From the NCBI GenBank assembly GCA_031259795.1, contig JAIRLA010000159.1:1-10809 (forward strand): a DNA stretch of 10,809 bases. Reading direction: 5' to 3'. Source of the DNA: Azoarcus sp. Its GTDB lineage: Bacteria; Pseudomonadota; Gammaproteobacteria; Burkholderiales; Rhodocyclaceae. Below, piece after piece: positions 1 through 7,368 of this stretch; the first letter of the stretch is position 1, and the number at the start of each line of letters is the position of its first letter. The notes below the pieces were generated by a model. That model was not told the origin of the DNA. It did no database searches and saw only the letters and a program-made list of their open reading frames with translations. Position numbers and translations under genes: made by a program.

Positions 1-140
1 AGGCCGCCAGTGGCTTCTTTGCGGTAGCGGGCGACGAAGGGGACGGTCGCGCCGTCGTCGAGCAGTTGTACGGCGGCGCTGACTTGGCGCGGCGAGACGC
101 CGAGTTCTTCGGCGATGCGGTTTTCGATCGGAGCAAGCAT
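1..140 (-). CDS. tex: Tex, RNA-binding transcription accessory protein (N-terminal fragment)
   Basis: The minus strand from the ATG at 138-140 encodes about 46 residues before the window edge; the rest of the gene lies outside. The protein begins [15 protein letters not shown], continues with a stretch of the type [20 protein letters not shown], and ends in YRKEATGGL. This pattern is the characteristic N-terminus of Tex proteins, where a helix-turn-helix-like region is followed by the TVPFIARYRKE-TGGL segment. Tex is a cytoplasmic, nucleic-acid-binding protein with a C-terminal S1 domain that is implicated in transcription and RNA processing. No good Shine-Dalgarno is visible before this ATG. 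The frame stays open upstream but has no nearby upstream ATG, so this start fits best with the family. It points the same way as phnP but is separated from it by a repeat-bearing gap, so it is probably an independent unit. Identification is from remembered family sequence. Confidence 0.85.
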   Translation of the reverse strand, partial: MLAPIENRIAEELGVSPRQVSAAVQLLDDGATVPFVARYRKEATGG

Positions 141-267
141 GGGAAAGGACAGGCCGCCGAAATGTGCGGCGAAAGTGGTGGACGCGGGGGGCGATGGTGC
201 AGCAAGTGCGGGCGGGGAGCAAGGGGGCGGCGCGGGCGATGCCGTGCATGAATACCGCCGGGCGGAT

Positions 268-390
268 GGACTCCCCCTCCGCAAGCGGGGGAGGGGAGTC
301 CATCGCAAGAACTCGTCATTGCGAGGAGCGCATCGACGCGGCAATCCAGTTCGTTTCATCCGGCGCGAAGCGCCGCTGATGATTTCTTGC
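268..390 (+). repeat. Intergenic repeat copy 1 (hairpin module plus core)
   Basis: The left part (268-301) is an imperfect GC-rich hairpin, GGACTCCCC...GGGGAGTCC, around the centre CTCCGCAAGCGGG. It is followed by ATCGCAAGAACT and then the core unit (314-390), which begins CGTCATTGCGAGGAGCG and continues through GCAATCCAGTTCGTT to CGCCGCTGATGATTTCTTG. The segment from about 282 to 330 matches 9648-9695, and the core matches the units at 9230, 9340 and 9457. Translated, the core gives the RHCEER-D-AIQF string that is familiar as a spurious ORF in many bacterial genomes; it is not a real protein. It has no coding features or transposase. Confidence 0.85.
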
Positions 391-425
391 CTCAACGAAA
401 ATCCCGCCTGCCTTTGCGCTGTAAA

Positions 426-454
426 GGCCGGTCTCCGAGCCGCAAAACCCGGCC
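426..454 (-). terminator. Possible weak terminator hairpin after phnP
   Basis: Read on the minus strand, about 40 bases after the phnP stop, GGCCGGGT pairs with ACCGGCC around a loop of about 14 bases, with one bulged base. The stem is followed by only three T residues. This is the only terminator-like structure found downstream of the phn genes. The short T run makes it a weak candidate, and Rho-dependent ending is equally possible. Confidence 0.25.
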
Positions 455-495
455 ATCAAGGCGGTCTTTCGTCCTTTCTGGTTATCGCGGGGGGG

Positions 496-1338
496 TCAGC
501 AGGTCACGGTCGATCCATCTTTTGCGCAGGAAACCCGGGCCGGGAGTTGCGCGTGGGGGGTGTCGAGCCAGGCGTCCAGGGTGTGGCCGATGTGGGTGAG
601 GAGGGTTTGGCCGGGGGAGAGGGCGGCGGCGGTTCGCAGGGCGCGCGTTATGTCGTTGTGGTTGCGCGGGGCGGTGGTCCGCGGCGGGTAGGTGCAATCC
701 AGCACCAGGAGATCGAGGCGATGCTTCTTCAGGTACGCTTCGCTTTCCGGCGGCAGGCCCACGGTGTCCGTCAGGTAGGCGAGGCGGCGGGAGGCGGATT
801 CGATCAGGTAGCCGAAGGTGATCCGGGAATGCGCCAGCGGGATCGCGGTGACATGAAAATCCGGCCCCAGCGGGCGGCGCTCGAAGGCTGAAAAGGGGCG
901 GGAGAAATCCAGCGGCCCGGGGTGACGGTAAAGGTCGGCGAAACCTTCTGGATCGCCGGGGCCATGCACCGGAAGCGGCGGGCCAAGACTCCAGCGCAGG
1001 TGCAGCAGTCCTTCGGCGTGATCGGCGTGGTAGTGCGTCTGGAGAATGCCATCGAGACTGCCGGGCGGAAAACGCTCGCAGAGATCGGGGATTCCGCTGT
1101 CGATCAGCCAGCGCTGCCCGGCGATTTCCAGCAGGGCCGAACAGGGGCCGCGACGGGCGGCGGCGTTTTGCCGCGCGCGCGCGCAGGCCGGACAATCGCA
1201 GCCATGCACCGGTACTTGCGCCGCGTCCCCCGTCCCCAGGAAAACAAGTCGTCCCGCGGGCGGCGGGTTTTCCGCCGTGGGGCGCGTCCCGGACGGGGCG
1301 GATTTGCCCGCGGGATATGCATGCGAGTCCGGTTTCAT
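496..1338 (-). CDS. phnP: PhnP, phosphoribosyl 1,2-cyclic phosphate phosphodiesterase
   Basis: This is a 280-aa metallo-beta-lactamase-fold hydrolase. In the C-P lyase pathway PhnP opens 5-phosphoribosyl 1,2-cyclic phosphate, the product of PhnJ, to ribose 1,5-bisphosphate. Family hallmarks are visible. There is a GTGDAAQ start to the domain at about residue 35, and a structural zinc site CDCPAC (C47, C49, C52), a known PhnP feature. The metal-binding THYHADH motif lies at 101-107. A LAHS motif follows at 169-171, with a metal-ligand aspartate in LTDT (D191) and LTHIGH at 248-252. The protein is about 28 residues longer than the E. coli enzyme, mostly as a polar N-terminal extension before GRLVFLGTG. 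Its ATG overlaps the phnN stop by ATGA, which favours this start and translational coupling, although no clear ribosome binding site is seen. It is the last gene of the cluster. Confidence 0.95.
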   Translation of the reverse strand: MKPDSHAYPAGKSAPSGTRPTAENPPPAGRLVFLGTGDAAQVPVHGCDCPACARARQNAAARRGPCSALLEIAGQRWLIDSGIPDLCERFPPGSLDGILQTHYHADHAEGLLHLRWSLGPPLPVHGPGDPEGFADLYRHPGPLDFSRPFSAFERRPLGPDFHVTAIPLAHSRITFGYLIESASRRLAYLTDTVGLPPESEAYLKKHRLDLLVLDCTYPPRTTAPRNHNDITRALRTAAALSPGQTLLTHIGHTLDAWLDTPHAQLPARVSCAKDGSTVTC

Positions 1339-1928
1339 GAAGGGTGCGAGGGGACGCCTTCATGTTTTTCGATCAGGCTCAGGAAACGCCGGGCTGTATC
1401 CTGGATGCCGCCCTCGTTGTCCAGTGTGTGGCAGTCGGGCGGCAGGTGTTCCTGATGGATTTGGGCGCGAAAGAGCCGCGCTTCGATTTCCCTGGCGTTT
1501 TCCCGTCCCCGTGCGATCAGGCGTTTTGCGAGCGTGGCGGCGGAAACCGTGAGGCAGACGGGGATGAGCCGTCCGGCGTATTTTTGCCGCGCCGTGGGAA
1601 GATGCTGGCGCGAGCCGTTGAGGATGACGGAAAACCCTTTGTCCATCCAGAGATCCAGTTCCATTCCGGCCGCGTAGGCGTGGCCGTGGGCGTGCCAGTC
1701 GAGCGCGAACAGGCCGCGCTGGCGGCGTCTCTCGAATTCCTGTTCGTACAGGAAGACGTGCTGTTCGCAATCATCCGCGGCCGGGGGGCGGGTGATGTAG
1801 CGATGGGCGATCAGGAGATTGCGGGCGCGCGCGGCGGCGTCTTGCCGCAGGGCGGACAGAAGAGTGTCCTTGCCCGCGCCGGAAGGTCCCATGAGGTAGA
1901 TGAGCCGGTTGTTCTGGGTCGTTGTCAT
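1335..1928 (-). CDS. phnN: PhnN, ribose 1,5-bisphosphate phosphokinase
   Basis: A 197-aa P-loop kinase related to guanylate kinase. PhnN phosphorylates ribose 1,5-bisphosphate with ATP to give PRPP, joining phosphonate breakdown to nucleotide and histidine synthesis. The Walker A motif GPSGAGKDT lies at residues 14-22, preceded by the hydrophobic strand LIYLM. The phrase HRYITRPP at about 42-49 is the substrate-binding part typical of PhnN. The length is close to the 185 aa of E. coli PhnN. It starts 19 bases after phnM ends, with a modest GGA-type ribosome binding site, and its stop overlaps the phnP start by ATGA. It lies in the order M-N-P without the phnO found between them in E. coli. 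Confidence 0.95.
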   Translation of the reverse strand: MTTTQNNRLIYLMGPSGAGKDTLLSALRQDAAARARNLLIAHRYITRPPAADDCEQHVFLYEQEFERRRQRGLFALDWHAHGHAYAAGMELDLWMDKGFSVILNGSRQHLPTARQKYAGRLIPVCLTVSAATLAKRLIARGRENAREIEARLFRAQIHQEHLPPDCHTLDNEGGIQDTARRFLSLIEKHEGVPSHPS

Positions 1929-1947
1929 GTCGCGTTCCGCCGGGTCT

Positions 1948-3090
1948 TCAGAAGATGCGGTCGCCTTGTTGCCAGACTTGCCGGATAAGCGGGTGGCCCT
2001 GGTGGAGGCGCGCCTGGATCAGATCCGCGCGCAGGCCGGGTTTGATCTCGCCCCGGTCGGCGAGGCCGACGGCCCGCGCGGGGGTGCGGCTCACGGTGTT
2101 GATTGCGGCGGGGAGCGTATGGCCCGCCGTTCCGGCCAGGGTCATCGCGGCATGCAGCAGGCTGGAGGGGTAATAGTCGCTGGAGAGGATGTCGAGGACG
2201 CCTTCTTCGGCCAGCGCGCGCGCGGAAACGTTGCCGGAATGGGAGCCGCCGCGGATTACGTTGGGGGCGCCCATCAGTACTTTGAGTCCTTTTTGGCGCG
2301 AGGTCCTGGCCGCTTCCAGGGTCGTGGGGAATTCGGCGATCGCCATGCCCAGGGCGGCGGATTCTTCCGCGTGGGCGGCTGTCGCGTCGTCGTGGCTGGC
2401 GAGCGGCAGCCGCCGGGCGGCGCAGTGTGCGGCGATGGCCTTGCGCTGGCGGTCGCTGTTCTGTTTTGCCTTGTTGCTCTGGACTTCGATCAGTTCTTCG
2501 ATTTCGTCGTCGTTGAGGCCGTATTTTCCCTGGTAGTAGACGCGGTATTTGTCGAGGCTCACGTACTGGCGCTGGCCGGGCGAGTGATCCATGATGGAGA
2601 CGAGCGACAGGCGCGGGTGGCCGGCAAGGCGCTCGAAGAGACCCAGCGTTTCCGGGTGCACGACTTCGCAGCGCAGGTGCAGGCGGTGTTCGGCGCGCAG
2701 CAGGCCATGTTGCGTGGCGTGGTCGACGGCTTCGAGCATCGGCATGAGGGTGGCGAGGCGCTGGCCGCGGCGGTGGATTTCGCCGATGGAAATCGCATCG
2801 AACACCGTGGTGATGCCGGAGGCGACCACTTGTGCGTCATGGGTGATGGCGGCGGAAAGCGGCGGCCAGTCGACGCCGGGGCGCGGACTCATGTGTTTTT
2901 CCAGATTGTCGGTGTGCAGTTCGATCAGGCCGGGCATCAGGTAGTCGCCTTCCAGATTCTGCGCTTCCGGCAGGGCGCTGGGGCGCGCGTCGAGATCGGC
3001 GATCTTGCCGTCCCGGATGGCCAGTGAGCCGCTCACGATTTCGTCCGCGGTGACGATGCGGGCGTTGGTCAGGATGATTTCATGGGGCAT
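1948..3090 (-). CDS. phnM: PhnM, ribosyl-phosphonate triphosphate diphosphohydrolase
   Basis: A 380-aa amidohydrolase-superfamily enzyme, nearly the same length as E. coli PhnM. It hydrolyses alpha-D-ribose 1-phosphonate 5-triphosphate to the 5-phosphate plus pyrophosphate, preparing the substrate for PhnJ. Visible features are the N-terminal beta-sandwich strand IILTNARIVTADEIV and the metal-site segment LIELHTDNLEKH at about 55-66. Further features are MDHSPGQRQY, LASHDDAT, and the C-terminal segment GLADRGEIKPGLRADLI that is typical of amidohydrolases. The start at 3090 overlaps the end of phnL by 11 bases, with GGAG placed 9 bases upstream of the ATG. The overlap marks it as co-transcribed with phnL. 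A long plus-strand open frame opposite this gene is a composition shadow. Confidence 0.97.
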   Translation of the reverse strand: MPHEIILTNARIVTADEIVSGSLAIRDGKIADLDARPSALPEAQNLEGDYLMPGLIELHTDNLEKHMSPRPGVDWPPLSAAITHDAQVVASGITTVFDAISIGEIHRRGQRLATLMPMLEAVDHATQHGLLRAEHRLHLRCEVVHPETLGLFERLAGHPRLSLVSIMDHSPGQRQYVSLDKYRVYYQGKYGLNDDEIEELIEVQSNKAKQNSDRQRKAIAAHCAARRLPLASHDDATAAHAEESAALGMAIAEFPTTLEAARTSRQKGLKVLMGAPNVIRGGSHSGNVSARALAEEGVLDILSSDYYPSSLLHAAMTLAGTAGHTLPAAINTVSRTPARAVGLADRGEIKPGLRADLIQARLHQGHPLIRQVWQQGDRIF

Positions 3091-3787
3091 GGGGGGAGTC
3101 TCCTTCGTTTTTCATGTGCAACAGGCGGCTGGCTACCGCGTCGAGCGCGTGGGCGTCGTGGAAGATGCCGACGATGGCGCTGCCCGCCGCCTTGGCTTCT
3201 TCGATCAGCTCCAGCACGATCTGGCGGTTTTTGTCATCCAGGGAGGCCGTCGGCTCATCGAGCAGGAGAACGGGCCAGAAGACCATGAAGCTTCTGGCGA
3301 TGTTGACGCGCTGCTGCTCGCCGCCCGAAAAGGCGCCCGGCGCGAGAGACCACAGTTTTTCCGGAATGTCGAGGCGGCTGAGGAGCGCCTCGGCTTTCGC
3401 TTGCGCGGCCTTTTTCGCGTATCCGCGCAAGAGCGCCGGTTCCATGACGATGTCGAGCGCCGTCACGCGCGGGATGACGCGCAGGAACTGGCTGACGTAG
3501 CCCAGCGTATGACGACGCGCCGCCAGGACGCGCCGGGGTTCGGCGCCGACCAGTTCGAGCCAGCCTTGGCCGTGGCGGACGCGGATGCTGCCGCTGGAGG
3601 CGAGATAGTTGCCGTAGAGGAGGCGCAGGAGCGTGGATTTGCCCGCCCCGGAAGGGCCGGAGAGGACGAGACATTCGCCCGGGGATATTTCGAAATTCAC
3701 GTTTTCCAGCACGTCGAGCACGGTGGGGCGCGGCTGGTGCAGGACGAATTTCTTGGCGAGGCCGGAAACTTCGAGGATCGCGTCCAT
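3080..3787 (-). CDS. phnL: PhnL, ABC-type ATPase-like C-P lyase subunit
   Basis: A 235-aa ABC nucleotide-binding protein. PhnL belongs to the C-P lyase machinery and is needed with PhnG, H and I for the first step, formation of ribose phosphonate triphosphate from ATP and phosphonate. It is not a transporter. Visible motifs are Walker A GPSGAGKS (44-51), a Q-loop SQF near residue 100, the ABC signature FSGGEQQR (153-160), Walker B VLLLDEPT (173-180) and the switch histidine H210 in IFHD. All catalytic positions look intact. It begins 4 bases after the phnK stop and ends inside the start of phnM, so it is in the middle of the operon. It is distinguished from phnK by the GAFSGGEQQRVNIARSF context and by its position before phnM. 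Confidence 0.96.
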   Translation of the reverse strand: MDAILEVSGLAKKFVLHQPRPTVLDVLENVNFEISPGECLVLSGPSGAGKSTLLRLLYGNYLASSGSIRVRHGQGWLELVGAEPRRVLAARRHTLGYVSQFLRVIPRVTALDIVMEPALLRGYAKKAAQAKAEALLSRLDIPEKLWSLAPGAFSGGEQQRVNIARSFMVFWPVLLLDEPTASLDDKNRQIVLELIEEAKAAGSAIVGIFHDAHALDAVASRLLHMKNEGDSPHAP

Positions 3788-3791
3788 GATG

Positions 3792-4628
3792 TCAGACCCG
3801 AAGGATGGAAGAAACCAGCAACTGGGTATAGGGATGCTGCGGATCGTCCAGAATCTGGTCGGTCAATCCCGCCTCGACGATCCGGGAACGGCGCATGACC
3901 ATCAGGCGATCGGCCAGCAGGCGGGCGACCGCGAGATCGTGCGTGACCAGGATGACGGAAAGATCGAGTTCGCGCACCAGCTTCCTGAGCAGATCCAGGA
4001 TGCGCGCCTGCACGGAAACGTCCAGCCCGCCGGTCGGTTCGTCCATGAAGACGAGGCGGGGGCCGGAGACGAGGTTGCGCGCGATTTGCAGGCGCTGTTG
4101 CATGCCGCCGGAAAAGGCGTTCGGCGTGTCGTCGATGCGGGAGATGTCGATTTCCACGTGGCGCAGCCAGTCGAGCGCGCTCTGGCGCAGGCGGCCATAG
4201 TGGCGCGCGCCCTGCGCCATCAGGCGCTCGCCGATGTTGGCGCCGGCGGAGACCGGCATGCGCAGGCCGTCGCGCGGATTCTGTTCGACGAATCCCCATT
4301 GGGTGCGCAACAGGGCGCGGCGGCGTCCTTCCCCGGTCGCGTAGAGGTCCACCCAGTCCGCGCCGTCCCGGTAGCGCACCCGGCCCCGATCCGGCGGCAG
4401 GCGTCCGGAGAGCGTGGAGAGCAGGGTTGACTTGCCGGAGCCGGATTCGCCCACCAGCCCCAGCACCTCGCCGGGATAGAGCGTAAACGAGATGTCCTGG
4501 CAGCCCTGCTCCGGGCCGAACAGACGGCAGAGACCGTCGGCCTGCATCAGGGCCTGCGAGTTTTCCATGGCCGGGACATCCGCCGGGAGGGCTGCGTCCA
4601 TCCGCATGCCGTGGGCCAGGGCGCTCAT
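3792..4628 (-). CDS. phnK: PhnK, ABC-type ATPase-like C-P lyase subunit
   Basis: A 278-aa ABC nucleotide-binding protein. PhnK docks on the PhnGHIJ core through PhnJ and is thought to use ATP to support turnover. Visible motifs are Walker A GESGSGKST (60-68), a Q-loop in WGFVEQNPRDGLRM (about 111-124), the signature AFSGGMQQRLQIARN (171-185), Walker B RLVFMDEPTGGLD (191-203) and the switch histidine in VTHD (H230). Compared with E. coli PhnK the first 25 or so residues are extra. A later in-frame ATG (MENSQALMQ) would give the usual length. I chose the first ATG because it overlaps the phnJ stop by ATGA and has a perfect AGGAG seven bases upstream. It is followed by phnL after four bases. Confidence 0.96.
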   Translation of the reverse strand: MSALAHGMRMDAALPADVPAMENSQALMQADGLCRLFGPEQGCQDISFTLYPGEVLGLVGESGSGKSTLLSTLSGRLPPDRGRVRYRDGADWVDLYATGEGRRRALLRTQWGFVEQNPRDGLRMPVSAGANIGERLMAQGARHYGRLRQSALDWLRHVEIDISRIDDTPNAFSGGMQQRLQIARNLVSGPRLVFMDEPTGGLDVSVQARILDLLRKLVRELDLSVILVTHDLAVARLLADRLMVMRRSRIVEAGLTDQILDDPQHPYTQLLVSSILRV

Positions 4629-5524
4629 GACGCTTCTCCTCGCGCTTCTCCTCGCGCTTCCGCGCGCCGCTGGCAGTAATCCGTGTCGGAACAGACGTAA
4701 CGGCGGGCGCCGGCGTCGTCGACGATCAGTTCGTCTAAATAGCTCTCCGTGCTGCCGCATATGGCGCAGGCGGCCTCTGGCCGCTGGATCGCGAAGGGAT
4801 GATCCTCGAAATCGAGGCTGACGACCGCGGTATGGGGCGGCAGCGCGTACAGGCGTTTTTCGCGCCCCGCGCCAAAGAGCATGAGCGCCGGACTCATGTG
4901 CAGCTTGGGATTGTCGAAACGGGGAATGGGCGAGGGGTCCATCACGTAGCGGCCATTGACTTCCACCGGATAGGCGTAGCAGGTGGCGATATGGCCGTGC
5001 CGCACGATGTCCTCGTACAATTTGACGTGCATGATGCCGTAATCGCCCAGCGCGTGCAGGGTGGCGGTCTCGGTCTCCGAAGGCTCGATGAAGCGCAGCG
5101 GCTCCGGGATCGGCACCTGGAACACCATGATCTGTCCGCTTGCGAGCGGCGTCTCCGGGATGCGGTGGCGCGTCTGGATGATCGTCGCCTCGCGGGTGCG
5201 GGTGGTGCTGGCGATACCGGCGACGCGCTCGAAGAACTGCCGGATGGAAACGGCGTTGGTGGTGTCGTCCGCGCCCTGGTCGATGACTTTCAGCACGTCT
5301 TCCGGGGTGATGATGGAGGCCGTCACCTGGATGCCGCCCGTTCCCCAGCCGTAGGGCAGCGGCATTTCGCGTCCGCCGAAAGGAATCTGGAACCCTGGAA
5401 TGGCGACCGCCTTCAGCAGCCCCCGGCGGATCATGCGTTTGCTTTCCTCGTCCAGATAGGCGAAGTTGTAGCCCGGCAACATTTTCCCGGAACGCGGGGC
5501 TTTTCCGGCGCGGGCGGCGTTCAT
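4625..5524 (-). CDS. phnJ: PhnJ, alpha-D-ribose 1-methylphosphonate 5-phosphate C-P lyase
   Basis: The 299-aa radical SAM enzyme that breaks the carbon-phosphorus bond, giving the cyclic ribose phosphate and a hydrocarbon. The unusual iron-sulfur cysteine pattern C-x2-C-x21-C-x5-C is exact here (C253, C256, C278, C284). It matches C241, C244, C266 and C272 of E. coli with a constant offset of 12. The glycyl-radical glycine of E. coli (G32, in AIPG) is G44 here. Other conserved strings are PYGWGTGGIQ, DQGADDTTNAVSIR and GAGREKR. The start at 5524 overlaps the phnI stop by ATGA; the frame stays open far upstream inside phnI, but that is a shadow. The N-terminus is 12 residues longer than in E. 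coli. The C-terminus ends in a duplicated ARGE sequence encoded by a 12-bp tandem repeat. Confidence 0.98.
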   Translation of the reverse strand: MNAARAGKAPRSGKMLPGYNFAYLDEESKRMIRRGLLKAVAIPGFQIPFGGREMPLPYGWGTGGIQVTASIITPEDVLKVIDQGADDTTNAVSIRQFFERVAGIASTTRTREATIIQTRHRIPETPLASGQIMVFQVPIPEPLRFIEPSETETATLHALGDYGIMHVKLYEDIVRHGHIATCYAYPVEVNGRYVMDPSPIPRFDNPKLHMSPALMLFGAGREKRLYALPPHTAVVSLDFEDHPFAIQRPEAACAICGSTESYLDELIVDDAGARRYVCSDTDYCQRRAEARGEARGEAS

Positions 5525-6642
5525 GGGGCCGTCTCCAGCGCCGCAACTTCTTTCTCCGCCTCCTGCGCGCCTGTCCGCGCCTGTTCGCGGCGCAGCTTGC
5601 GCACCAGCCCGAGTTCCGACTGGAAGTCGACGTAGTGCGGCAACTTCAGATGCGAGAGAAAGCCGGCGGCCTCGACGCTGTCGCAGTGCGCGAGCACGAA
5701 TTCTTCCTGCTGCGCGGGCGCGCTGGCGTCCTCGCCGTACTCCCCGGCCCGGAGCGCGCGATCGACCAGCGCCATGACCATCGCCTTTCTCTCCGCGCTG
5801 CCGAACACGAGGCCATAGCCGCGAGTGAACTGCGGCGGCGTCTTGCGGCTGCCGACGAACTGGTTGACCATCTCGCATTCGCTGACCTCGATTTCGCCCG
5901 CCGGCACGCAAAACCCCAGTTCCTCCGCTTCCAGCCAGACATCGACCTTGCCGACGCGAATTTCCCCGGCGAAGGGATGGTTGCGACCGTAGCCGCGCTG
6001 CGTGGAATAGGCCAGGGCCAGCAAGAACCCTTCGTCGCCCCGCGCCAGAATCTGTAAACGTTCCGCGCGCGAGGCGGGGAAGGCGAGCGGTTCGCGTGTG
6101 ATGTCGGGCGCCGATTCATCGTCCGCGGCCTTCCTTTCCTGTCCGACCAAACCTTCCCGCGCGAGCAAGGCCATGATATGCGGGCAGGCCTCCGTTGGCG
6201 CCGGGACGCTTTCGGGCGGCGGCGGGGCTTCCTGTTCGGCCAGCAGATCGAAATCCAGGAGGCGGTGCGTGTAATCGAAGGTCGCGCCCAGTTGCTGGCC
6301 GCCGGGAATATCCTTGTAGGTGGCCGAAATGCGCCGCTCGATGCGCATCGCGCCGGTGTCGAGCGGCAGGCTGGCGCAAAAGCGCGGCAGGGTGGCGCGA
6401 TAGGCGCGCAAGAGGAAGATGGCTTCGACCGTGTCGCCCGCCGCCTGTTTCAGGGCCAGCGCCGCCAGTTCGGCGTCGTGGAGCGCGCCCTCGCACATGA
6501 CGCGCGCCACTCCCAGGAACATCTGTTCCCTGATCTGCGCGACGGAAAGCCCGGGCCGCGCGCTGTCGCCGCGCCGCTTGTGGGCAAGCAGGCGGTGCGC
6601 GTTCCGGATCGCCTTCTCGCCGCCCTTGACCGCAACATACAT
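5521..6642 (-). CDS. phnI: PhnI, C-P lyase core subunit (ribosyl triphosphate transferase/nucleosidase)
   Basis: A 373-aa PhnI, slightly longer than the 354-aa E. coli protein. PhnI is the catalytic subunit that, with PhnG, H and L, displaces adenine from ATP by phosphonate to form ribose phosphonate triphosphate; alone it acts as a purine nucleosidase. Family sequences visible are MYVAVKGGEKAI at the start, then YRATLPRF, RISATYKDIPGGQ, LGATFDYTHRLLDF, LAYSTQRGYGRNHPF and FLSHLKLPHYVDFQSELGL near the C-terminus. The start is supported by AAGGAG eight bases upstream of the ATG. It begins 22 bases after phnH ends and shares an ATGA overlap with phnJ. The extra length is mostly a Pro/Glu-rich linker near residues 128-140 and an Ala/Glu-rich tail. 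Confidence 0.97.
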   Translation of the reverse strand: MYVAVKGGEKAIRNAHRLLAHKRRGDSARPGLSVAQIREQMFLGVARVMCEGALHDAELAALALKQAAGDTVEAIFLLRAYRATLPRFCASLPLDTGAMRIERRISATYKDIPGGQQLGATFDYTHRLLDFDLLAEQEAPPPPESVPAPTEACPHIMALLAREGLVGQERKAADDESAPDITREPLAFPASRAERLQILARGDEGFLLALAYSTQRGYGRNHPFAGEIRVGKVDVWLEAEELGFCVPAGEIEVSECEMVNQFVGSRKTPPQFTRGYGLVFGSAERKAMVMALVDRALRAGEYGEDASAPAQQEEFVLAHCDSVEAAGFLSHLKLPHYVDFQSELGLVRKLRREQARTGAQEAEKEVAALETAP

Positions 6643-6664
6643 CGTGAAAACTCCTTTTCCGCGT

Positions 6665-7288
6665 TCAGGCCGCGAGAGGCGCGTGGCGCGCAGGCTCCAG
6701 ACGTTCCGTCCGCGTCGTGCGCGGCAGCCCCATCAGATGCCGGTTCGCCGTGAAAAAAATGTCGAGACCGAGCGGGAAGGCGTTGCGGCGCGCCCGTTCT
6801 TCCCAGAACTCCGCGGCAAGCGGCAGGGAAACCCGCCGCTCCCGCGAAATGCCCGGGCCGCGCCAGGACATCGGCGCGCCGCTTTCCAGAGCCGGCAACG
6901 AGATGATGAGCGTAGTGGACAAATCCGGCCTTCTGGCCTCGCCCGCGTTGAATTCCCGCAGGTCGCGGGCTTCCTCGCCGTCGAGCACGGCAAGGGCCGC
7001 TTCGCGGCGATGCGCCGTCATCGGACAGTTGCAGTGGAAGGCAAGGTTGGCGCGCAAGGCCGGATGATCGAGCCGGGGCGAAATCCACACCGGCGTGTTG
7101 GCGTCCGCGAGGCCGAGGAGCAAGGCGCAGGCCGCGCCCGGCAGTGTGGCGAACTCCGGCGTCGACGCCAGTTCATGGGACTGGCCCGGCTCGCTCATGG
7201 CCTTGAGCGCGGCGCGAAAGACATGCGCCGCGTCCGTGACCGGATCGCCGAATCCCGCTTCGAGCATCGCGTCATATTTTCCGGCCAT
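6665..7288 (-). CDS. phnH: PhnH, C-P lyase core subunit
   Basis: A 207-aa subunit of the PhnGHIJ core complex. Recognisable PhnH features are the N-terminal segment DPVTDAAHVFRAALKAMSEPG, which closely follows the E. coli pattern of VQDAQHSFRRLLKAMSEPG, then ALLLGLADANTPVWIS and FWEERARRNAFPLGLDIFF near the end. I chose the ATG at 7286-7288 over the earlier in-frame ATG at 7313-7315. The later one has AGGAG at good spacing and lies about 30 bases after the start site predicted from the promoter at 7316-7355, whereas the earlier one would be almost leaderless. The earlier start would add nine residues (MTFATGDEA). A 53-base gap holding a Pho box separates it from phnG, so it probably heads its own transcript. 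Confidence 0.95.
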   Translation of the reverse strand: MAGKYDAMLEAGFGDPVTDAAHVFRAALKAMSEPGQSHELASTPEFATLPGAACALLLGLADANTPVWISPRLDHPALRANLAFHCNCPMTAHRREAALAVLDGEEARDLREFNAGEARRPDLSTTLIISLPALESGAPMSWRGPGISRERRVSLPLAAEFWEERARRNAFPLGLDIFFTANRHLMGLPRTTRTERLEPARHAPLAA

Positions 7289-7315
7289 CGCCTCGTCTCC
7301 TGTGGCAAACGTCAT

Positions 7316-7355
7316 GAACGGACTTTACGGAGGGTTCATGACCATTTGATGACGG
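7316..7355 (-). promoter_or_regulatory. Pho-box promoter upstream of phnH
   Basis: On the minus strand 7355-7338 reads CCGTCATCAAATGGTCAT, two CTGTCAT-like heptamers with a 4-base spacer (11-base period), the form of a PhoB binding site. Eight bases further on is CGTAAA (7329-7324), a weak -10, followed by GTCCGTTC. PhoB-activated promoters place the Pho box over the -35 region about this far from the -10. The segment lies wholly in the phnG-phnH gap and matches the promoter at 8928-8967 at 31 of 40 positions. The Pho box is inferred from E. coli consensus knowledge; its -10 matches only three of six consensus bases. Confidence 0.65.
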
Positions 7356-7368
7356 CCTCCGCGGGCAT

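Larger units (their letters stand above)
141..495. other. Intergenic region between phnP and tex
   Basis: This stretch of about 355 bases separates the end of phnP from the start of tex. I see no credible gene. The open frames across it are shadows of biased GC composition or of the repeat. It holds one copy of the intergenic repeat family (hairpin module plus core, 268-390) and a terminator-like hairpin nearer phnP (426-454). In 141-267 I see nothing recognisable; a promoter for tex could be there, but no convincing -35/-10 pair is visible. Confidence 0.7.

Noticed and set aside
1900..3027. Long plus-strand open frame of 375 codons
   Set aside because: It lies opposite phnM, which has clear family sequence and overlaps with its neighbours. 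In GC-rich DNA the antisense frame often lacks stops.
5525..5911. Upstream in-frame extension of phnJ
   Set aside because: It is open but lies inside phnI in another frame and is unlike PhnJ. The family N-terminus and the ATGA overlap place the start at 5524.
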